Positions 45,067 to 51,908 of a stretch of DNA of 64,000 nucleotides are shown here, piece after piece. Positions within the stretch are counted from its first letter, which is position 1. Every line of letters starts with the position of its first letter. This DNA comes from Pedobacter miscanthi (GTDB taxonomy: Bacteria > Bacteroidota > Bacteroidia > Sphingobacteriales > Sphingobacteriaceae): assembly GCF_003315595.1 (NCBI RefSeq), contig NZ_QNQU01000004.1:186001-250000 (forward strand), in the 5' to 3' direction. The position numbers and the translations under genes are program-made. Below the pieces are notes generated by a model. That model saw only the letters and a program-made list of their open reading frames with translations. It had not been told where the DNA came from and made no database searches.

Positions 45067-46269
45067 TTAATATATTAGATGCTCAAAAGGGTTAATAAAG
45101 CTCTTTTTCTCCCTAAAATGTTGTATCTCAGCTGGTGTTAATAAACAGGCTTCTAAAGATTTTTTCAAATCTTCAATATCCATATCCTGACCTATAAAAA
45201 CGAGTTCGTTTTTACGGTCACCAAAATCATTATCCCAATCAACATGTATTTCTACCAAGTTTTCTAAATAATCGTTATACTGCTCCCGTTCCAGCAGATC
45301 CATGCTCGCCCACCAAACGCCTGCCGGATCGATACGCAACGAACCGCCTGCCTGCGAAAAATTAATAGCCTGCTCTGGTATGGCAGCCAGATACAATATA
45401 CCTTTAGAGCGGATCACATTCTGCGGAAATTCTTTGTTGATGTAATTCCATAACCTTTCAGGGTGAAAAGGTTTTTTAGAACGGAAAACCATCGAGCTGA
45501 TGCCGTACTCTTCCGTTTCGGGCTGATGGATTTCTTCCAGCTCTTTTTTCCAGCCCGCACCTTCAGAGGCCGAATCGAAATCAAATAATCCTGTGTTTAA
45601 AATCAGCGTAGGGTTTATCTCGCCAAAAAGCGTTTGGTAAATTTTGGCACCTGGGTTTAACTTTCCAATCAAAGCCCTTAATACTTTAATGTCTGCATCG
45701 CTCACCAGGTCGGTTTTGTTCAATAAAATTACGTTGGCAAATTCGATCTGATCGGTAAGCAGGTTTACAATGGTGCGCCTGTCTGCAACATCATCAACCA
45801 TGTTTCTGTCGGCCAGTTTTTCGGCCGAGCCAAAATCCTTGTAAAAATTATAGGCATCAACCACGGTTACCATCGTATCTAACCGGCTAAACCGGTTTAG
45901 ATCGATACCCGAAGTTTCATCAATAAACGAAAAGGTTTGCGCAACAGGGATAGGCTCCGATATTCCGGTACTTTCGATCAGCAGGTAATCGAAACGGTTT
46001 TCTTTTGCCAGTTTTTCTACTTCGATCATTAAATCTTCGCGCAAAGTACAACAAATGCAACCATTGCTCATTTCAACCAGCCGCTCTTCCGTTTTGGATA
46101 AGGTGTTCTGGTTTTTCACCAGAGCGGCATCAATGTTCACCTCGCTCATATCGTTCACAATTACGGCTACTTTTAAATCCTGCTTGTTCCTTAAAATAGC
46201 GTTTAGTAAAGTGGTTTTACCACTGCCCAAGAAACCGCTCAATACGGTTACCGGTAATTTCTTTATCAT
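45067..46269 (-). CDS. COG0523 GTPase, probable zinc metallochaperone (ZigA/YciC type)
   Basis: The 400-residue protein starts at ATG 46269 (MIKKLPVTVLSGFLGSGKTT). G-domain features are the P-loop GFLGSGKT (12-19), the zinc-binding CICC motif at residues 71-74 (NGCICCTLREDL), ESTGISEPIPV and NKTD. The C-terminal CobW-C domain runs from about residue 260 (SSMVFRSKKPFHPERLW). COG0523 proteins deliver zinc or other metals to client enzymes under shortage. The facing operon with a Fur/Zur gene and the palindromes in the shared promoter region support zinc-dependent control. Confidence 0.85.
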   Translation of the reverse strand: MIKKLPVTVLSGFLGSGKTTLLNAILRNKQDLKVAVIVNDMSEVNIDAALVKNQNTLSKTEERLVEMSNGCICCTLREDLMIEVEKLAKENRFDYLLIESTGISEPIPVAQTFSFIDETSGIDLNRFSRLDTMVTVVDAYNFYKDFGSAEKLADRNMVDDVADRRTIVNLLTDQIEFANVILLNKTDLVSDADIKVLRALIGKLNPGAKIYQTLFGEINPTLILNTGLFDFDSASEGAGWKKELEEIHQPETEEYGISSMVFRSKKPFHPERLWNYINKEFPQNVIRSKGILYLAAIPEQAINFSQAGGSLRIDPAGVWWASMDLLEREQYNDYLENLVEIHVDWDNDFGDRKNELVFIGQDMDIEDLKKSLEACLLTPAEIQHFREKKSFINPFEHLIY

Positions 46270-46274
46270 GTTAA

Positions 46275-46337
46275 TGCAATTATGTTGCAAATATAGGGTT
46301 GAATATTTTAAATGCAACTACATTGCTTTTATATTTG
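46275..46337. promoter_or_regulatory. Divergent promoters with two putative Zur operators
   Basis: TGCAA-TTATG-TTGCA lies at 46275-46289 and TGCAA-CTACA-TTGCT at 46313-46327. Identical -7 boxes TATATTTG are read leftwards at 46288-46295 (for the COG0523 gene) and rightwards at 46330-46337 (for merC). The first palindrome overlaps the start-site side of the left promoter; the second fills the -33/-7 spacer of the right one. Both positions would block transcription when bound. Confidence 0.6.
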
Positions 46338-46356
46338 TGCACTAAATTTATTTTTA

Positions 46357-46752
46357 ATGAAATTACGGAGCTACAAAATCAACCTCGACCGGATCGGGAT
46401 CACCGCCTCAACACTCTGTGCCATACACTGCGCAGCTTTACCTTTTTTGATTACTGTACTACCAATGTGGGGAATGGATTTTCTGGCCAACAATGCTGTT
46501 GAAATTACGATGATAGTGGTTTCGTTAATCCTCGGGATATGGAGTTTAAGCTCGGCTTACCGCAAACAGCACCACCGTATTACACCGATTTTAATACTTA
46601 TGGCCGGATTCGCCTGTATTGCATTCGGGCACTTCTCAGGTATAACATTACTCGAGCCAATTTTGGTTCCATTGGGTGGTTTTACCATTGCTGTTGCACA
46701 TTTTATCAACCTGCGGATGCTTAAAAGTTGTCCCATCGACCACCAATACTAA
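46357..46752 (+). CDS. MerC-like membrane protein
   Basis: The 131-residue product from ATG 46357 (MKLRSYKINLDRIG) has four hydrophobic segments and the MerC-type motif LCAIHCAALPFLITVL, whose paired Cys residues could bind a metal. MerC proteins are known for mercury uptake, but many chromosomal members have other, unknown metal roles. Its place as first gene of the ABC/DUF3299/Fur operon argues for zinc or another metal. A longer frame to 46312 would pass through the palindrome and is not used. Confidence 0.78.
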   Translation: MKLRSYKINLDRIGITASTLCAIHCAALPFLITVLPMWGMDFLANNAVEITMIVVSLILGIWSLSSAYRKQHHRITPILILMAGFACIAFGHFSGITLLEPILVPLGGFTIAVAHFINLRMLKSCPIDHQY

Positions 46753-46764
46753 AAATTTATCCTG

Positions 46765-46929
46765 ATGTCTAAGAATTATAAAATCCTGTTTATCCCTGCA
46801 CTGTTGTTCATCACCATGTTGAACCCGGCCTGCAAACACGGCACAAACGACGGTATAGAACTTTACAGGCGATATGCCATTAAAAACATAACTGTTAAAA
46901 AAGCACAAAAAGTATTGCATCATGATTAA
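46765..46929 (+). CDS. 54-residue putative lipoprotein
   Basis: The frame from ATG 46765 to TAA 46927 gives 54 residues: a basic start, hydrophobic core (ILFIPALLFITMLN), PAC with a possible lipid-modified Cys23 followed by KHGTND, and LHHD at the end. It begins 12 bases after merC and overlaps the ABC ATPase start by 8 bases, the typical spacing of an operon gene. The lipobox (Asn-Pro-Ala-Cys) is not ideal. The Cys/His content suits a metal-linked periplasmic protein, but this is inference only. Confidence 0.55.
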   Translation: MSKNYKILFIPALLFITMLNPACKHGTNDGIELYRRYAIKNITVKKAQKVLHHD

Positions 46930-47548
46930 TATCAGGTCGTTATCTCATGTTTATGAGAAAGGGAGAAAAATAAAATTTCCGGATTGGCAGATTGAAGACA
47001 TGGACCAATGGCTTTTGCTTGGTGCTTCGGGCTGCGGAAAAAGTACTTTGCTTAATATCATTTCAGGGCTTTTAAAACCTACCCAGGGTGAAATTCTGAT
47101 TAACGATACTGATTTATATACTTTATCTGCAAGAAGTACGGACCGTTTCAGGGGAAGGCATATCGGGATTATTTTTCAGCGGCCACATTTAATACGCTCG
47201 CTTAATGTGCTTGATAACCTGGAACTGGCTGCGGTAATGGCAGGAGTGCCCATTGATCATGAACGCAATCTTTTGCTGTTAAAAGATCTTGGTATTGGAA
47301 ATCTGGCTAAAAGATATCCTGATGAATTAAGTCAGGGTCAGTTACAAAGGGTATCGGTGGCAAGGGCATTGGTAAATAAACCCGACCTGCTGATTGCTGA
47401 CGAACCTACCTCCAGCCTGGATGATGAAAATGCGGCACAGGTAATAGAAATGCTTACCACCCAGGCAAAAGATAATGGGGCTGCGCTGATTATTGCTACA
47501 CACGATCAAAGGGTTCGTGAACATATTGCTAAAACCTATCTACTCTAA
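46922..47548 (+). CDS. ABC transporter ATP-binding protein (LolD/MacB type)
   Basis: The 208-residue ATPase shows Walker A GASGCGKST (residues 34-42), Q-loop IIFQRPHLI, signature LSQGQLQRVSVARAL, Walker B LLIADEPTSSLDD and the His switch THDQR. It drives the MacB-type permease encoded next, whose ATG overlaps its stop by one base. The pair lacks a membrane-fusion protein, so it is not a MacAB efflux pump. From memory, a related gene set (ATPase, FtsX-like permease, DUF3299) in Pseudomonas is Zur-regulated. Confidence 0.92.
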   Translation: MINIRSLSHVYEKGRKIKFPDWQIEDMDQWLLLGASGCGKSTLLNIISGLLKPTQGEILINDTDLYTLSARSTDRFRGRHIGIIFQRPHLIRSLNVLDNLELAAVMAGVPIDHERNLLLLKDLGIGNLAKRYPDELSQGQLQRVSVARALVNKPDLLIADEPTSSLDDENAAQVIEMLTTQAKDNGAALIIATHDQRVREHIAKTYLL

Positions 47549-48759
47549 TGAATATTTTTAAAATCAGCAGCAAAAACCTCGTCAGGAATAAACTGACCAC
47601 CATACTGAATATTATTCTGGTGGCCTTTGGTGTGGGCATCCTGTCTATTCTTTTCCTGGCCTCCAATCAGATCGGTAATAAACTCGAAAAAAATGCAAAA
47701 GACATTGATCTCGTTGTAGGCGCAAAAGGGAGTCCGCTACAGTTAATATTGAGCAGCATTTATCAAATCGATTATCCAACGGGAAATATTCCGGCTAAGG
47801 ATGCCTACAAATTAGCGCATCACCCCATGGTTAAACGGGCTGTTCCGTTGGCATTGGGCGATAATTATAACGGTTACCGCATTGTGGGCACCGATACTTC
47901 TTTCAGTCATCTTTATGGTTTATCTGTCTTAAAGGGCAATTTTTGGCAGAAAGATTTGGAGGTAACCATTGGCAGCACAGTAGCTTCTACATCGAAACTG
48001 AAAATTGGTGATTATTTTTTCGGAGCACATGGCTTAACCGGCAATGGTGATATCCATAAACAGCATGCCTATGTGGTAAAAGGTATATTAAAACCAGAAG
48101 GAAATATTACCGATAACCTGATCCTGACCAATATTGGCAGTGTATATAAAATGCATGAAGAAAAACATAAGGAAACCCATCATGCTGCAGCGGCTGAAGC
48201 CAAAGAAATTAATGATAAACAAATTACTGCGTTATTGATCCAGTATAAATCACCTATGTCGGTCATTCTTTTCCCAAGGATGGTAAATCAGAGTACAAAT
48301 ATGCAGGCAGCTTCGCCAGCGATGGAAAGCGCCAGACTATTTTCATTGATTGGGATTGGAATTGATACCCTGCAATGGTTCGCGGTGTTTATCATGGCCA
48401 TTGCAGCATTAAGTATCTTCATCAGCCTGTATAATGCCATGAAAGAGCGTAAATACGATCTGGCTATTATGCGCTGCCTGGGTGCATCCAAATCGAAACT
48501 GTTTTTTCTGGTGATGTTCGAAGGTATTTTGGTTACGCTGATAGGGACCTGTTTAGGATTATTGATCGGGCATGCGGCGCTAGAGGTAATCGGTGTTTAT
48601 CAGGAATCGTCGCAGGCAAAATTAACAGGATTAACCGCTGTTCCGCAGGAAATTTATTTAATCTGGATCGGCCTGTTTATCGGCTCCCTGGCTTCACTTA
48701 TTCCGGCCATGCAAATTTATAAGGTTGATATTGCCGCAACTTTAACAAAAGACCGTTAA
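47548..48759 (+). CDS. MacB/FtsX-type ABC permease with a His-rich loop
   Basis: The 403-residue protein has the N-terminal helix (TTILNIILVAFGVGILSILF), a large periplasmic region (about 50-270) and three C-terminal helices, the layout of LolE/MacB permeases. Family features include KDIDLVVGAKGSPLQLILSS and the C-terminal YNAMKERKYDLAIMRCLGAS. Residues 203-212 read HEEKHKETHH, a His/Glu-rich loop suitable for metal binding. It is translationally coupled to the ATPase and followed by three DUF3299 genes. Most likely it moves or extracts a metal-related substrate; direction unknown. Confidence 0.87.
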   Translation: MNIFKISSKNLVRNKLTTILNIILVAFGVGILSILFLASNQIGNKLEKNAKDIDLVVGAKGSPLQLILSSIYQIDYPTGNIPAKDAYKLAHHPMVKRAVPLALGDNYNGYRIVGTDTSFSHLYGLSVLKGNFWQKDLEVTIGSTVASTSKLKIGDYFFGAHGLTGNGDIHKQHAYVVKGILKPEGNITDNLILTNIGSVYKMHEEKHKETHHAAAAEAKEINDKQITALLIQYKSPMSVILFPRMVNQSTNMQAASPAMESARLFSLIGIGIDTLQWFAVFIMAIAALSIFISLYNAMKERKYDLAIMRCLGASKSKLFFLVMFEGILVTLIGTCLGLLIGHAALEVIGVYQESSQAKLTGLTAVPQEIYLIWIGLFIGSLASLIPAMQIYKVDIAATLTKDR

Positions 48760-48763
48760 CGTA

Positions 48764-49201
48764 ATGAAGAAATTAGTTTTTTGGATTGTTTTATGTTTAG
48801 GTGCCCAGGTATTGGCAGCGCAGGTTCGGGTACATACCGACATGCGCACGCCAACCTGGAATTTAATCGGTTTAAGGTACGATGCAGAACTTGCACCGGG
48901 CAAGTGGGGAAGCATTTTTCCGCCGGCACTAAAAGCACTAAATAATAAGGTAATCGAGTTGCCTGGTTATATCATCCCGACAAAAGTAGGTTCGAAGTTC
49001 AGCGAATTTATGTTTTCTATCGTTCCGATTGCTTCCTGCCCCTACTGTGGCTCCGGAGATATCCCATCAATGATCCAGGTGAAAATGTTAACCGCTATTC
49101 CCATTACCGAAAAACCGATTAAACTAAAAGGGATTTTTATTATCAATGATTCGGGCGATGACCGTAGTGAGTTTTTCCTCTTAAATGCGAAACAGTTATG
49201 A
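48764..49201 (+). CDS. DUF3299-family periplasmic protein, copy 1
   Basis: The 145-residue product has a signal peptide cleaved near AAQ (residue 20). The body has HTDMRTPTWNLIGLRYD, FPPALKALNNKVIELPGYII, and the CPYCG motif (Cys92, Cys95) in the SCPYCGSGDIP loop, followed by GIFIINDSGD. These fit DUF3299, small periplasmic proteins often next to MacB-type ABC systems and Zur sites. It could act as a metal-binding or redox partner of the permease. It begins 4 bases after the permease and overlaps copy 2 by 4. Confidence 0.85.
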   Translation: MKKLVFWIVLCLGAQVLAAQVRVHTDMRTPTWNLIGLRYDAELAPGKWGSIFPPALKALNNKVIELPGYIIPTKVGSKFSEFMFSIVPIASCPYCGSGDIPSMIQVKMLTAIPITEKPIKLKGIFIINDSGDDRSEFFLLNAKQL

Positions 49202-49635
49202 TGAAAAAATATATAACTTTTTTATTGATAATGATCTCTTTTAGGGGCTTTGCGCAGGTTAATGTACATACAGATATGCGCACGCCCACCTGGAACCTGA
49301 TTGGCCTGAAGTACGATAAACAGGTTAAGCCGCTGGTATGGCAGGCGATTTTTCCACCCGCGTTAAGAGCAATCAACAATAAAGTGATCGAATTGCCCGG
49401 TTTTATTATTCCCACCAAGGTAGGTAATAGTTTTACCGAATTTATGTTTTCGATTGTTCCGGTTGCTTCCTGCCCGTATTGTGGTACAGGAGATATTCCC
49501 TCAATGATTGAAGTTAAAACATTGAAACCGGTTACCTGGACAGAAGAACCGATTACCCTAAGGGGAAAGTTTATAATTAACGATTCGGGTGATAGCCGTT
49601 CTACTTTTTTCTTGTTAGATGCCGTGAAAAAATGA
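49198..49635 (+). CDS. DUF3299-family periplasmic protein, copy 2
   Basis: The 145-residue tandem paralogue of the previous gene has near-identical spacing: signal peptide to about residue 20 (FRGFAQ), HTDMRTPTWNLIGLKYD, FPPALRAINNKVIELPGFII and CPYCG at Cys92/Cys95. About two thirds of the residues match copy 1 by eye. It starts in the ATGATG overlap with copy 1 and overlaps copy 3 by 4 bases. The high similarity shows a recent duplication. Confidence 0.85.
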   Translation: MMKKYITFLLIMISFRGFAQVNVHTDMRTPTWNLIGLKYDKQVKPLVWQAIFPPALRAINNKVIELPGFIIPTKVGNSFTEFMFSIVPVASCPYCGTGDIPSMIEVKTLKPVTWTEEPITLRGKFIINDSGDSRSTFFLLDAVKK

Positions 49636-50081
49636 AAAAAATATATTTTATTTTGCTGTTGTTATGGGCAAATGTTGCTTTGGGGCAAACGCAGAAACAT
49701 AATCCTAACGATCAGTTACGTTCGCTAAACTGGGATGTAATCGGTTCGGTAAAATTTGAACTTACTGAAAAAAATGAACTTTTTCCGCTGTTTTCTGAAT
49801 CGATTAAACGTTTTGATAACCGCGAGTTCGACCTCACCGGTTATCTGATCCCCATAAAAAGCGGACAGAAACAGCAGAAATTTTTATTGGCCACGCTGCC
49901 GATTAACCAATGTTATTTTTGCGGACAGAATGGTGTTCCGGTAATGATTATGATTGAAATGGAAAGTGCTACAACTTACAGTGAAAAACCGATACATGTA
50001 AGGGGGATATTGAGACTGGAGCAGAAAGATGCGAGTTACGCACCACCAATCACGATCAAAAATGCCAAACTCATTAATTAA
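49632..50081 (+). CDS. DUF3299-related periplasmic protein, copy 3 (divergent)
   Basis: The 149-residue member has a signal peptide to about residue 19 (NVALGQT), the shared framework LRSLNWDVIGSVKF, FDLTGYLIPIKSG and a CYFCG motif (Cys94, Cys97) where the other copies have CPYCG. It shares only scattered residues with copies 1 and 2, so it split off earlier or has a different role. It is in the same operon (4-base overlap) and is followed by the Fur/Zur gene after 20 bases. Confidence 0.8.
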   Translation: MKKIYFILLLLWANVALGQTQKHNPNDQLRSLNWDVIGSVKFELTEKNELFPLFSESIKRFDNREFDLTGYLIPIKSGQKQQKFLLATLPINQCYFCGQNGVPVMIMIEMESATTYSEKPIHVRGILRLEQKDASYAPPITIKNAKLIN

Positions 50082-50101
50082 TTGCTTATTTTTGTATTGC
50101 T

Positions 50102-50539
50102 ATGGAAAACAAGACAGAGCGTTTCGAAAAACTTTTGGTCAAAAACGGATTAAAAAGGACCGCACCACGTTTACAGGTGCTGGAAATTTTGAGTGGGAGG
50201 GATTCTGCAACTTCGCAGCCGTATTTAGAACAGGTAATGGGTAAAGATGCAGATCGTGTTACTTTATACCGCGTATTGCAGGCCTTTGAAGAAAAAGGAA
50301 TTATCCATAAGGTTTTAGATCAGCAGGGAACAGCCAATTATGCCATCTGCTCGGATGGATGTAGTGCGCACGAACATCACGATGAACATGTGCATTTTAA
50401 CTGCGATAACTGCCATAAAATTTACTGTTTGGATAGCGTTAAAATCCCCGCATTAAAAGTGCCTGTTGGTTTTAAGGTAGAACATTTAAACCTGATTGCT
50501 ACAGGCCTTTGCGCAAACTGCTCGGATAAGGTAAACTAA
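50102..50539 (+). CDS. zur: Fur-family regulator, probably Zur
   Basis: The 145-residue protein has a winged-helix DNA-binding N-terminus (LLVKNGLKRTAPRLQVLEIL, then DRVTLYRVLQAFEEKGIIH) and a metal-sensing C-terminus with HEHHDEHVHF (90-99) and two Cys pairs (CDNC 101-104, CANC 137-140) for a structural zinc. Location beside a COG0523 GTPase and DUF3299/ABC genes points to zinc (Zur) rather than iron. The likely targets include the palindromes at 46275 and 46313. Fur or PerR cannot be excluded from sequence alone. Confidence 0.78.
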   Translation: MENKTERFEKLLVKNGLKRTAPRLQVLEILSGRDSATSQPYLEQVMGKDADRVTLYRVLQAFEEKGIIHKVLDQQGTANYAICSDGCSAHEHHDEHVHFNCDNCHKIYCLDSVKIPALKVPVGFKVEHLNLIATGLCANCSDKVN

Positions 50540-51523
50540 TTATTGCACCAAAAGGTTACAGCCTCTGATATCGGCATTATCAAACCTGCCCAATACCTCA
50601 AAACTTTGATCAGGATTAATTCTGCCCAGGTCCTGCGTAGCGATAAACGAGCAGGAATTGATATTGGCCAGGTCGATTACATTAATGCCTCCTGTTCTGC
50701 CGTTTGGCATTAAACTCAATGGATCGTTGGTATCGCGAATCACCACTTTCAGCCAGTTAGGACAATTGAAAATGCCTTCACCTAGAGAATAAGCCTGAGA
50801 AAGCAATTCCGTCATTCCGTATTCGCTGTGGATGGCTTTTACGCCAAAACCTTTGCTTAGCTGCTCATGCAGTTCTTCGCGGACCATTTCCTTACGTTTT
50901 CCTTTCATGCCACCGGTTTCCATTACAATCAGTTCAGGGAAATCGATATCGAAGTTTTCGATAAAATCGAGCAGGGCATAGGTAACCCCGATTAAAACGG
51001 TTTTCTGTTTTTTTGATTTTAAATCGAGCAGGGTTTGCAATAACTCGCTATGGTTATATAAAAAATAACCGCTTTGTGGATGTTTACTTTTTTCGATCAG
51101 ATCATTCACCATGTAAATCAATGATGAGCCTGAGCGCTGTTGGTATGAGGGTAATAAGGCTAAAAAGCAATAATCGGTAACATCACCATAAAACTCGGTG
51201 AAAGCTTGCAGGTAACTTTGCTCATAAAGTTTTGCATCAGTTACATGATGGCTGCTCTGTACCATACCCGTTGTGCCCGAACTGCTAAAAGTAACCTCAA
51301 CCGGATCGGTACTACTTAAAACTGAATGGCTTTTAAAAAAGCTGATCGGCAAAAAGGGGATTTGTGCTATTTCGGTTATTTCATCGGCATCGATACCCAA
51401 ATGAAAAATATATTCGCGGTATACATTACAGTTTTGGGCCTGTAACTTAAAAATATTTAAGGCAACTGAGTTAAACTCATTAGCACTTTTTATCGAAAAT
51501 ATATCCTCAGCTGTTAAATTCAC
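50540..51523 (-). CDS. LuxE-like acyl-activating/acyl-transfer protein
   Basis: The protein of about 327 residues has the adenylate-forming motif FSSSGTTGMVQS, with MNLTAEDIFSIKSANEF at its start. It fits the acyl-protein synthetase (LuxE) branch, seen alone in many Bacteroidota genomes. It also shows EYGMTELLSQAYS and GRTGGINVIDL as in phenylacetate-CoA ligase-like enzymes. LuxE enzymes activate a fatty acid to acyl-AMP and load it onto a partner. I used GTG 51523; a TTG at 51538 adds five residues. Its 3' end abuts the zur stop, with no bases between the convergent genes. Confidence 0.75.
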   Translation of the reverse strand: MNLTAEDIFSIKSANEFNSVALNIFKLQAQNCNVYREYIFHLGIDADEITEIAQIPFLPISFFKSHSVLSSTDPVEVTFSSSGTTGMVQSSHHVTDAKLYEQSYLQAFTEFYGDVTDYCFLALLPSYQQRSGSSLIYMVNDLIEKSKHPQSGYFLYNHSELLQTLLDLKSKKQKTVLIGVTYALLDFIENFDIDFPELIVMETGGMKGKRKEMVREELHEQLSKGFGVKAIHSEYGMTELLSQAYSLGEGIFNCPNWLKVVIRDTNDPLSLMPNGRTGGINVIDLANINSCSFIATQDLGRINPDQSFEVLGRFDNADIRGCNLLVQ

Positions 51524-51542
51524 GCTGCAAAAGTACAAAGCA

Positions 51543-51902
51543 TTATGCTATTTTCTCGTCAGTTTTTTTTGCCAGCATGGCCATGCGGAACTGGTAACCA
51601 CAATAACCACTAATGCCTGCAACCAAACCGCTCAAAAATCCGGTTACTAAAAGCAATGCCCACCAAAGTTTTATGCCCGTCATTACCGCTACACGGCCGG
51701 CTAACAGATTATCATTCGGCAGACTTTTAAACAGGGCGTAACCGATCCATAATAAAAAAATGGCAAGGAACGATTGCCAGAAGGCGATTTTTCCTGTTTT
51801 GCCGATGATGCCACAAGTAGCAAAGGAAATAACAATAATCACCCACCAGGGAGCGATCATTTGCAGAAAAAAACAGATTATTGCAATAACGATAAAAACC
51901 AT
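51543..51902 (-). CDS. Small membrane protein
   Basis: The 119-residue protein has about four hydrophobic stretches (IVIAIICFFLQMIAPWWVII, IAFWQSFLAIFLLWIGYAL, IKLWWALLLVTGFLSGLVAG) and a short basic tail. No conserved motif or family was recognised. It begins 6 bases downstream of the penicillin-acylase stop and ends close before the LuxE-like start, so the three minus-strand genes form one unit. Confidence 0.65.
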   Translation of the reverse strand: MVFIVIAIICFFLQMIAPWWVIIVISFATCGIIGKTGKIAFWQSFLAIFLLWIGYALFKSLPNDNLLAGRVAVMTGIKLWWALLLVTGFLSGLVAGISGYCGYQFRMAMLAKKTDEKIA

Positions 51903-51908
51903 TTTAGT

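Noticed and set aside
46312..46356. Longer start for merC (ATG 46312)
   Set aside because: It would start upstream of the second palindrome and the -7 box TATATTTG, so the leader could not be transcribed from that promoter.
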